A model generated the notes under the pieces. That model was given only the letters and a program-made list of their open reading frames with translations, was not told the DNA's origin and did not search any database. The position numbers and the translations under genes were made by a program. Shown piece after piece: positions 1 through 5,617 of a DNA stretch of 5,769 bases (the stretch's first letter is position 1; each line of letters starts with the position of its first letter). This stretch comes from Sedimentisphaerales bacterium. Its GTDB lineage: Bacteria > Planctomycetota > Phycisphaerae > Sedimentisphaerales > Anaerobacaceae. The stretch is from NCBI GenBank assembly GCA_016933985.1, contig JAFGTU010000254.1:1-5769 (forward strand), read 5' to 3'.

Positions 1-1307
1 CTGCCCTCGGCGAAGCCCTTTTCCGTCGGGATGTAGCCGGGCGCATCATGGCATAGCTCGATTACCAGCGTGGTCGCAAACGGGCTGGCCCGCTTGATGG
101 CAAGGCCCAAATCGACGAACACCTCGCCCGGCAGCCCGACCACCGCAACGTCGCCACTGAGACGAAAGACCTGCACCTCCAGGCCGATTGTATCGCCGCC
201 GCGCAGCTCTATCGCCAGAATCTTATACGCCTTGACCTGCTCGAGAAACGACAAATCCGCCGTCCCCACCTTCTTGATACTCTCGCGCGCCCAGGCGATT
301 TCCCCCGGCCCGTATTTCTGGAGCGGGACCTGAACGATCTGGCGCCTCACTTTCAGCAAGGGCTCAGTTACCGCCTTGAGCTTTCCTGCCGCCGAACCGA
401 CCGTCTCGCCTAATGTCCTGCCGATATGCTCGGTCTTGAGCCGCTCCTTATTCGTAACGTCGATATGGTTGATATCGCCGCACGTCCCCGTCCCGAACAG
501 CAGAACGAATTCGTCGCCGTATTTCTCTCGAAGCGACCGCTCGATGTAGAACGGATAATCTGCCGCGTACAGAGTCCCGCCTACCGTGTCAAGGTGCAGG
601 GCGAAATTGACCAGCGCCGCAATCGGCTTCTCTTCCTCGACGCTCAGAAACGACACAATCCCGACCTGCGGATCGATAGGCCCCGCCGCCCTCACGATAT
701 CGGGATTGAGCACGCCCGGATTAAAGCGTACCGTACCATCCTTCATGTGAAAACGCCGATTGAATGAAAGCCCATCCTGCCGGGCCGTCCCGGCCTTCAG
801 GCGGACGGGCTTTGCCGCCGCATCCGCACGTATTATGACCTCAACGAGCTTGGCGACGAATTGCGACGAGTAGTCTATCCTTTCACACGGGTCGTCCCCG
901 TCCTCGGCGACGGCCTTATCGTGGAAGTATTTCCTCAAGGCCCCGAAATAGAGCGGGCCTGTATGGCTGTGCGTGGCGGCGATGAGAATATTCTCTGAAG
1001 GAATACCGGTCTTCTCAGTCGCGGCCTTGCGAGCCCGCCCCGAAACTTCCGGCGATATGCCGATTATGTCGCAGAAGACCATGGCGGCACTTTCGCCCCC
1101 CTGCCTAAGCACAATAGCCTTCGCCTGTAGCGGATTCAACATGCCCGTGCTCAGGCGCTCACTGAAATATCCGCTCATCCGATACCCCACAGGCGGCGTT
1201 ATATCAATCACCGCAACGCCCGCCCTCATCTCCGCCGCATTGCCCCCCGGCAGGAATATCGAAAGCACCGCCATAATCACCAATATCCTAATAAATGCGT
1301 TCTTCAT
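1..1307 (-). CDS. Neutral/alkaline non-lysosomal ceramidase-like secreted hydrolase (C-terminus cut by window edge)
   Basis: An uninterrupted frame of 435 codons runs from the ATG at 1307-1305 to the left edge with no stop, so the C-terminus is missing. GGAGA at 1317-1313, five bases upstream, supports this start. Residues 1-24 form a Sec signal (K2, R7, hydrophobic core 8-19, GNA then A25). The mature part opens with the family's AGVAVIDITPP block (29-39). It continues with ATHSHTGP (110-117, metal-binding HxH at 113/115), NFALH (H238), CGDINH (276-281), LPGEVFVDLG (392-401, E395 a likely metal ligand) and PGYIPTEKGF (423-432). Known ceramidases bind zinc through two His, a Glu and a Tyr; the Tyr would lie near or beyond the cut. 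Only the fold is clear. In a carbohydrate locus the substrate may be an ester or amide other than ceramide. The gene follows the isomerase at 180 bp, with a palindromic repeat between, so cotranscription is uncertain. Confidence 0.88.
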   Translation of the reverse strand, partial: MKNAFIRILVIMAVLSIFLPGGNAAEMRAGVAVIDITPPVGYRMSGYFSERLSTGMLNPLQAKAIVLRQGGESAAMVFCDIIGISPEVSGRARKAATEKTGIPSENILIAATHSHTGPLYFGALRKYFHDKAVAEDGDDPCERIDYSSQFVAKLVEVIIRADAAAKPVRLKAGTARQDGLSFNRRFHMKDGTVRFNPGVLNPDIVRAAGPIDPQVGIVSFLSVEEEKPIAALVNFALHLDTVGGTLYAADYPFYIERSLREKYGDEFVLLFGTGTCGDINHIDVTNKERLKTEHIGRTLGETVGSAAGKLKAVTEPLLKVRRQIVQVPLQKYGPGEIAWARESIKKVGTADLSFLEQVKAYKILAIELRGGDTIGLEVQVFRLSGDVAVVGLPGEVFVDLGLAIKRASPFATTLVIELCHDAPGYIPTEKGFAEG

Positions 1308-1348
1308 AGCCGTCTCCACTAAGAGCGTGTATGACAAACCGTTTTATC

Positions 1349-1455
1349 GTGGCATGGGCATCTTGCCCATGCGTCGCAGGCCTTAGGCCTGCAATTGGTC
1401 TTTTTCCTACGAGTGGGCTACCTCGTGAAACGCACGGCCAGGATGGCCGTGCCAC
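1349..1455. repeat. Compact palindromic intergenic repeat (REP/MITE-like), four nested hairpins
   Basis: This 107 bp unit begins GTGGCA (1349-1354) and ends TGCCAC (1450-1455). Its 26-base arms, 1349-1374 and 1430-1455, are inverted copies matching at 21 of 26 positions. Each arm is itself a perfect hairpin with an 8 bp stem and 3-base loop: 1353-1371 (CATGGGCA/TGCCCATG) and 1433-1451 (CACGGCCA/TGGCCGTG). Between them lie a 7 bp hairpin at 1376-1392 (GCAGGCC/GGCCTGC, loop TTA) and a 5 bp one at 1409-1426 (ACGAG/CTCGT). Both strands give chance translations of the HGQD-A/G-H/R-AT type, which I recall from planctomycete and verrucomicrobial intergenic repeats. No transposase is nearby. It sits between the isomerase stop and the ceramidase-like start, where it could affect mRNA stability or termination, but no hairpin is followed directly by a T-run in the direction of those genes. 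The short open frames across it are not genes. Confidence 0.85.
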
Positions 1456-1487
1456 TTCCCACGCACGCTCCAAGAGAAAAACCCAGT

Positions 1488-2417
1488 TCAGCCCTTCGCA
1501 GCGACAAGCTGTTCGACGAATTCTCGCGCCTTAACCGCCTCAGCCAGAGTCTTCTTCAGGTCGCCGGGTTCGAGGCACTCGATAACCAGCGCCCCGCGCT
1601 TGAACCCGCCCTTTTTCAGCCGAGCCATCACTTTGCGAAAATTCACCTGCCCCGTCCCCGGCGTTACCTCCACATTCTTCGGGTGCTTGTAGTCCTTCAC
1701 GCACATCCCCACAACAAGCCCGTCAACCGTGCCCGCATCATCGACCGGGTCGAGCTCGGCGTTGGAATAATAGAAAATGTTGCCGGGGTCGTACCATATT
1801 CCAAAGTTCTTATGCCCGACCGTCTCAATAGTCTTGCGGCATTGCGGCCCGGTCGCGTTAAGTCCTCCATGCGGCTTGACGCTGATGCCCATGCCCTTCT
1901 CCGCCGCGTAGTCGCAACACTCGCCGACGGCCTTGTAGTATCGCTCATGCAACTCCTTGCTGCCGGTCCCGCCCATCATCAGGTTCTTGCAACCACAGGC
2001 GGCGCAGTTGTCGATCAGCTTCCTAAGCCCCTCGATGCCCGCCTCTAACGACGTGCCCACGGGGATGTCCCCGCCATATACGGATGGTACTTTCAGACCG
2101 CGCTTCTTAACCTCTTCTCCGACCGTTGCAGCCTCCTCCGGCGTAGTCGCAACCGAAATCACAAGGTTATTCTTGCCCTTGGCCGTCATAAGCCCGGCGT
2201 ATTTGAACCCCGCCTCGGCAATCGCATCCAGCCCGACCCGATAATCGTATTGCGCCCAGGGCCGAGTATAGCACCCAACCTGCCACCGCTCTTTCTGTTT
2301 CTTTACCTCTTTCGCAGCCAAAGCAGCCGTCGCGAAAGGCATCGCCAGCCCCGCCGCCCCAAGCTTCAAGCCGCCGCCCATAAAATCACGCCGTGATAAT
2401 TCGTCCGATGCAATCAT
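1488..2417 (-). CDS. Tat-exported sugar phosphate isomerase/epimerase-like TIM barrel protein
   Basis: A 309-residue protein of the xylose-isomerase-like TIM barrel (AP endonuclease family 2) superfamily. An in-frame ATG lies 15 bases further upstream (2432) but has no ribosome binding site; the ATG at 2417 has GAGGAG seven bases ahead, so it was chosen. The N-terminus is a Tat signal: S8-R-R-D-F-M13, hydrophobic stretch to about residue 33, likely cleavage after A34. Barrel landmarks are GLDAIAEAGFKYAGL (62-76), KPHGG (181-185), IWYDPGN (207-213), CVKDYK (239-244), GTGQVNF (254-260) and VIECLEP (278-284). D210 and E280 fit two of the usual four metal ligands. K181 and C239 stand where Glu and His are usual. 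Nine cysteines are present, including CAACGC at 138-143. It sits 33 bp behind the oxidoreductase gene, an obvious transcription partner. The reaction is not determined; isomerisation, epimerisation or beta-elimination of a 3-keto-glycoside are options. Confidence 0.9.
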   Translation of the reverse strand: MIASDELSRRDFMGGGLKLGAAGLAMPFATAALAAKEVKKQKERWQVGCYTRPWAQYDYRVGLDAIAEAGFKYAGLMTAKGKNNLVISVATTPEEAATVGEEVKKRGLKVPSVYGGDIPVGTSLEAGIEGLRKLIDNCAACGCKNLMMGGTGSKELHERYYKAVGECCDYAAEKGMGISVKPHGGLNATGPQCRKTIETVGHKNFGIWYDPGNIFYYSNAELDPVDDAGTVDGLVVGMCVKDYKHPKNVEVTPGTGQVNFRKVMARLKKGGFKRGALVIECLEPGDLKKTLAEAVKAREFVEQLVAAKG

Positions 2418-2424
2418 TTGTATT

Positions 2425-2430
2425 CTCCTC
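2425..2430 (-). promoter_or_regulatory. Ribosome binding site deciding the isomerase-like gene start
   Basis: On the minus strand this reads GAGGAG and lies seven bases before the ATG at 2417-2415. The alternative in-frame ATG at 2432-2430 overlaps this element and has only A/T-rich, non-Shine-Dalgarno sequence upstream, so translation from it is unlikely. Confidence 0.8.
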
Positions 2431-2450
2431 ATAATCTGTTGCTGTTATTC

Positions 2451-3701
2451 TCAACCTTCGCGAATCTCGCGTTTCTCGGCGTCATAGATAGTTCGCTTGC
2501 CCGTATCGTAAGACTGCATCGCCATTATAACGGCTACCGCATGTTGATATCCGGCATCGATAGAGGCGTTCGGCGTCTGCCGGCTGCGAACGCATTGCAG
2601 CCAGTCTAAGAAGTGGTCTGGGTGTGGCACATCCTCGACGCGCTTATTCCCGCGAATCTCGCCCATTCTCTTGCCGCCGCCCTCGGCAGAGATTGTCGGC
2701 TCGGTCCAGGTGACCATATCCATAACGCCCTGATCGCCGAATATCTTGAAGCTGTTGCCGCTGCCGTTGCCGAAATTCGTCGAGTAGCTCACCATAAAGC
2801 CCTCCGGATATATCCACAACGCCTGAACGTGGTCCGGGCAGGTGAACTTATGCTCATCTTTCCACGTAAACGTCCCGCCTAAGCAAACGCAGCTCGTCGG
2901 AAATTTCGCCCCGGTTATATAGTGCACCAAATCAATGAAGTGGCTGCCCAATCCCGGAACCGGGCCGTCGGAGAATTCGCGGTAGCCGTACCAACCCGAA
3001 TAGAGCACCGGATCGAACGGCCTCATAGGCCGATCACCAAGAAATTCCTTCCAGTCAAGGTCTTCTTCCTTAACGTCCTTGATATACCCGTACCAATAAG
3101 GCTTCTCGCCATTTCGGCACTGCTCGATCCGCCCCACCGTCCCCAAAATCCCGGTCTTGTACAGCTCACGGCAGCCGGTAAAGCTCGGCAGGCTCCGCAA
3201 CTGCGTGCCGATCTGGCAGACCGCCTTGGCCTTCTTGACGGCGTCGCAAGCCTCGATAAGCCTGTCTAACCGCATCGCAAGCGGCTTCTCGCAGTAAATA
3301 TCCTTGCCCGCCTCGGCCGCCGCTTTAAGATGGACGGTGTGCCGGTGGTCCGGAGAAGCAATCATTACGGCGTCAACGTCCTCAAGCGCAAGCAAATCGC
3401 GGTGAGAAGTGAATTTCCTCGCCGCCCGCCCGTACCATTTCTTCGCCTGCTCCGAGGCAACTTCCTGCCGTACCCGCCACGGGTCGCAAACCGCAGTAAT
3501 CTCGATGTTCTGGCCCTTGGCGTGCTCGTTCACCCCCGCCATGTGCGCCCCGACGCCCCGGCTGCCGCAACCTATCACCCCAATCGAAATCCTGTCATTG
3601 GCCCCGACGACGCGGGAATAGCTCGTCGCAGACATCGCCAAGGCGGCGCTGCCCGCTGCCGCAGTCCGCAGGAACTTCCGCCGTGAATATGAACCTTCCA
3701 T
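2451..3701 (-). CDS. Tat-exported Gfo/Idh/MocA family oxidoreductase
   Basis: A 416-residue NAD(P)-dependent sugar oxidoreductase. The frame is open upstream to an ATG at 3785, but those 28 residues resemble no known domain. The ATG at 3701 has GGGAGGA six bases upstream and begins directly with a Tat signal (S6-R-R-K-F-L11, hydrophobic to about 26), so it was chosen. The Rossmann domain has GVIGCGSRG (41-49, GxGxxG at 44-49), the strand ending CDP (72-74), ASPDHRH (115-121) and the family EKP motif (138-140), whose Lys is normally catalytic. The C-terminal substrate domain carries GSHFIDLVH (252-260; H254, D257, H260). Length is normal and the frame intact. Relatives oxidise a sugar hydroxyl, often at C3, or reduce a keto-sugar. 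Export by Tat suggests it folds with its nucleotide cofactor in the cytoplasm and works in the periplasm, as known for glucose-fructose oxidoreductase. It leads the leftward cluster. The substrate is not evident. Confidence 0.93.
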   Translation of the reverse strand: MEGSYSRRKFLRTAAAGSAALAMSATSYSRVVGANDRISIGVIGCGSRGVGAHMAGVNEHAKGQNIEITAVCDPWRVRQEVASEQAKKWYGRAARKFTSHRDLLALEDVDAVMIASPDHRHTVHLKAAAEAGKDIYCEKPLAMRLDRLIEACDAVKKAKAVCQIGTQLRSLPSFTGCRELYKTGILGTVGRIEQCRNGEKPYWYGYIKDVKEEDLDWKEFLGDRPMRPFDPVLYSGWYGYREFSDGPVPGLGSHFIDLVHYITGAKFPTSCVCLGGTFTWKDEHKFTCPDHVQALWIYPEGFMVSYSTNFGNGSGNSFKIFGDQGVMDMVTWTEPTISAEGGGKRMGEIRGNKRVEDVPHPDHFLDWLQCVRSRQTPNASIDAGYQHAVAVIMAMQSYDTGKRTIYDAEKREIREG

Positions 3702-3707
3702 TGCATA

Positions 3708-3714
3708 TCCTCCC
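3708..3714 (-). promoter_or_regulatory. Ribosome binding site deciding the oxidoreductase start
   Basis: The minus strand reads GGGAGGA, six bases before the ATG at 3701-3699. It rules in the start that begins at the Tat signal and argues against the in-frame ATG at 3785. An out-of-frame ATG at 3706-3704 is too close to be used. Confidence 0.8.
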
Positions 3715-3800
3715 AAATAGGGAAAAAACTCAAGAGAAACTTGTCGCACCGTTTCAATCACAAACCGGCCGGGCCACGCAGCCAAGCCTAATCCCCCGCC

Positions 3801-3829
3801 ATTATACTAAAAACCCTCCTTCAGCATAA
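3801..3829 (-). promoter_or_regulatory. Candidate promoter for the leftward oxidoreductase-isomerase operon
   Basis: On the minus strand a perfect TATAAT (3806-3801) lies 17 bases downstream of TTATGC (3829-3824), a poor match to the sigma-70 -35 consensus. Transcription would begin near 3794, giving a leader of about 90 bases before the ATG at 3701. The -10 match and its location are good; the -35 is weak, so an activator or another sigma factor is possible. Confidence 0.4.
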
Positions 3830-3871
3830 GACTATTTTACCCTGCAGACACACCCGCCAGGCTACATTCTC

Positions 3872-3901
3872 TTGACATAAACATCCGATGGATGCCATAA
3901 T
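3872..3901 (+). promoter_or_regulatory. Sigma-70-type promoter for the glycoside hydrolase gene, with palindrome in the spacer
   Basis: A perfect TTGACA (3872-3877) is followed after 18 bases by CATAAT (3896-3901), five of six to consensus. Transcription would begin near 3908, leaving a leader of about 108 bases before the ATG at 4016. The spacer contains the inverted repeat CATCC-GAT-GGATG (3882-3894), placed where a bound repressor would block RNA polymerase. The operator role is inferred only from position and symmetry. Confidence 0.6.
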
Positions 3902-4003
3902 ACCGACTTTCAAACATTGCCTCCCGGGCTTATAATGTTGACTTGGTAGAAGAAGCTATCGCGCGTCGAGCTTGATTGCGGCTAACACCTGCAGTTTCAC
4001 CCG

Positions 4004-4008
4004 AAGGA
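4004..4008 (+). promoter_or_regulatory. Ribosome binding site of the glycoside hydrolase gene
   Basis: AAGGA lies seven bases before the ATG at 4016. The next in-frame ATG (4046) would give a more typical signal peptide beginning MRKFLRLF but has no comparable element at the right distance, so 4016 is preferred. Confidence 0.65.
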
Positions 4009-4015
4009 AAATGCG

Positions 4016-5443
4016 ATGATAAGGAAGACACGCAGAGACAATCAGATGCGCAAGTTTCTCAGGCTGTTCACCATCTCGGCGATGTTTAGCCTGGTTGCCG
4101 TCGTCATGGCGAGGCAGAAGACACAACAATTCTCTCTCACGACCTCTGGGCATCACCTGCTCAACAACGGACAGCCGTTCTTCTGGCTGGGCGATACTGC
4201 CTGGCTGCTCGTTAAACGAGGCCATGAGGACGTGGAGTACTACATGGCCAACCGCAGCAGCAAAGGCTTCACAGTCATCCAAATGATGGCCATTCGGGTG
4301 AATCATAACAATCCTGAAGAATCAGCCAAGCAGCCAGTACAAAATTACGCCGGTGAATCCCCGTTTACAGCCCTGGATCCGGTCACGTTAAACCAGGCTT
4401 ACTGGCGCCACGTGGATTTCATTATTGAAACGGCGAGGAAACACGGCTTGGTAATAGCGCTGGCCGCCATGTGGGGACAGGATGCCGGATCCCTCTTTCC
4501 CGACCCCCTAAAGAATAACTACTTGTACGGAAAACTCCTAAGCGAGCGCTATAAGAACAGCGACAACTTGATTTGGCTGGTTACCGGCGAATATGAAAAG
4601 ATCAATAAAAACTGGCGGGCGGACAACCAGGTTATATCCGACAAACAGCGCCAATTGCTCCGTGCCGTGGCCCGGGGACTGGAAGCAGGACACGGCGGCA
4701 GACACCTGATGACGATCCACCCCGTCGGCACATCATCCGACGACTTTCACAACGACACATGGCTTGATTTCAATATGCAGCAGACTTGGGGGCATCAGGC
4801 GGCTAACGTCATACGTATTGGTTCCGATTACCGGTTGACGCCGGTCAAGCCGGTACTGAACGGCGAGCCGGGCTATGAGAACCGCCCGGAAGAACCGACC
4901 TCATCGGCGTGGAAATGCCGCTGCGAAGCCTACTGGTCGGTGTTTTCAGGGGCATTCGGCTTCACCTATGGCGCCGATCGCGTATGGCAGTGCGGCGGCG
5001 AGTGGAGGGATGCACTGGAGTACGAGGCCGCATCCGATATGCAGCATTTGCGCCGTCTCATGGAATCCAGACCGATCCAAAGACTGGTCCCGGATCAGTC
5101 GATCCTGCGCTCGGACGCTGGGGACACGCGCAAGGACGCATCTTATTGCGCAGTATTGCGTTCGATAGAGCCCGGTTGCGCCATGGTCTATTGCGCCAAA
5201 GGTCTGCCGTTCGCCATCGACCTCTCGAAGATCTCGGGAGCAACGCTTAACGCCTGGTGGTACAGCCCGCGAGACGGATTGCCGTACAGTACGGAATTCG
5301 AACAAATTCAAACGCCTTTCGCCACCTTGCATACCAAGGGAACGCACACATTTACGCCGCCTTCGACCGGCCAAAACCAAGACTGGGTGCTGATACTGGA
5401 TGACGCGGTTGCAGGATTCCCGACTCCGGGGACACGGATGTGA
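4016..5443 (+). CDS. Secreted DUF4038 / apiosidase-like (GH140-type) glycoside hydrolase
   Basis: A 475-residue exported enzyme with the two-domain layout of the apiosidase-like family: a DUF4038 TIM barrel followed by a small beta-sandwich annotated in the family as a putative collagen-binding domain. Residues 1-32 are a Sec signal with a basic n-region (two in-frame Met, 1 and 11), core about 14-31 and cleavage after A32. The barrel starts at NNGQPFFWLGDTAW (50-63), the family hallmark, followed by the SSKGFTVIQMMA block. NLIWLVTGE ends at E192 and LNGEPGYEN contains E284; these are the likely acid/base and nucleophile, although many relatives have Asp at the first site. The beta-sandwich runs from about 355 to 470. 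Characterised GH140 members remove apiose side chains from rhamnogalacturonan-II, but DUF4038 is broader, so specificity is open. The gene is divergent from the oxidoreductase operon and is probably its functional companion. An open frame on the opposite strand (5455-4946) is a shadow. Confidence 0.9.
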   Translation: MIRKTRRDNQMRKFLRLFTISAMFSLVAVVMARQKTQQFSLTTSGHHLLNNGQPFFWLGDTAWLLVKRGHEDVEYYMANRSSKGFTVIQMMAIRVNHNNPEESAKQPVQNYAGESPFTALDPVTLNQAYWRHVDFIIETARKHGLVIALAAMWGQDAGSLFPDPLKNNYLYGKLLSERYKNSDNLIWLVTGEYEKINKNWRADNQVISDKQRQLLRAVARGLEAGHGGRHLMTIHPVGTSSDDFHNDTWLDFNMQQTWGHQAANVIRIGSDYRLTPVKPVLNGEPGYENRPEEPTSSAWKCRCEAYWSVFSGAFGFTYGADRVWQCGGEWRDALEYEAASDMQHLRRLMESRPIQRLVPDQSILRSDAGDTRKDASYCAVLRSIEPGCAMVYCAKGLPFAIDLSKISGATLNAWWYSPRDGLPYSTEFEQIQTPFATLHTKGTHTFTPPSTGQNQDWVLILDDAVAGFPTPGTRM

Positions 5444-5500
5444 ATATGGAAACATTTAACGCCCACAGATGTGAATTATATCTCGAAATTCTCCGCTGCC

Positions 5501-5530
5501 TTGTGATACCAAGTCCCTCATTTATATTAT
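5501..5530 (+). promoter_or_regulatory. Candidate promoter for the lipoprotein gene
   Basis: TTGTGA (5501-5506, four of six to the -35 consensus) is separated by 18 bases from TATTAT (5525-5530, five of six to the -10 consensus). The start would fall near 5537, giving a leader of about 80 bases that includes the TTGGGA/TCCCAA inverted repeat. Confidence 0.4.
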
Positions 5531-5604
5531 ACATGGAATTGCTCAGGACTGCAGTTCGCCTTGGGAAAAACGATCCCAAATAGACCCATCAAACAATCTT
5601 TTTT

Positions 5605-5609
5605 GGAGA
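5605..5609 (+). promoter_or_regulatory. Ribosome binding site supporting the GTG start of the lipoprotein gene
   Basis: GGAGA lies eight bases before the GTG at 5618 and follows a run of T. No in-frame ATG with comparable support precedes the lipoprotein signal, so the GTG start is the natural choice. Confidence 0.65.
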
Positions 5610-5617
5610 AACGTACT

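Larger units (their letters stand above)
3702..4015. other. Divergent intergenic region between the oxidoreductase and glycoside hydrolase genes
   Basis: This 314 bp stretch separates two divergent start codons and contains no credible gene. It is more A/T-rich than its flanks in places, and it holds a promoter candidate for each direction (3872-3901 rightward, 3801-3829 leftward) and a short palindrome (3882-3894). A second perfect TATAAT lies at 3931-3936, but the sequence at the proper distance upstream (TTTCAA at 3908-3913) is a weak -35. No riboswitch-like fold or tRNA was recognised. Confidence 0.7.
5444..5617. other. Intergenic region upstream of the lipoprotein gene
   Basis: No gene is supported in this 174 bp A/T-rich stretch. 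No clear rho-independent terminator follows the hydrolase stop. A promoter candidate lies at 5501-5530, and an inverted repeat TTGGGA-7-TCCCAA spans 5561-5579 in what would be the leader of the next gene. A run of six T at 5599-5604 is 19 bases beyond that hairpin, too far for a standard terminator. Confidence 0.6.

Noticed and set aside
1376..1405. Hairpin GCAGGCC/GGCCTGC followed by a T-run as a terminator
   Set aside because: The T-run is about eight bases from the stem and on the plus strand, the wrong direction for the genes on both sides.
1288..1534. Short overlapping open frames on both strands across the intergenic gap
   Set aside because: They are chance translations of the palindromic repeat, giving HGQD-type peptides on both strands, with no ribosome binding site or family resemblance.
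1395..2048. A 217-codon open frame on the plus strand
   Set aside because: It lies antisense to the clearly recognisable isomerase-like gene and begins inside the palindromic repeat; its protein resembles nothing known.
3702..3785. N-terminal extension of the oxidoreductase by 28 residues
   Set aside because: It would bury the Tat signal 33 residues in and lacks a ribosome binding site, whereas the ATG at 3701 has a strong one.
4011..4019. Two-codon upstream frame ATG-CGA-TGA overlapping the hydrolase start
   Set aside because: Its ATG is only two bases from the AAGGA element, too close for initiation; the overlap is probably chance.
4946..5455. A 169-codon open frame on the minus strand
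   Set aside because: It is antisense to the hydrolase C-terminal half; the plus frame shows coherent family motifs and the minus one does not.
5437..5476. Direct repeat GATGTGAAT at 5437-5445 and 5468-5476
   Set aside because: Nine bases, one copy overlapping the stop codon, no further copies or symmetry; compatible with chance.
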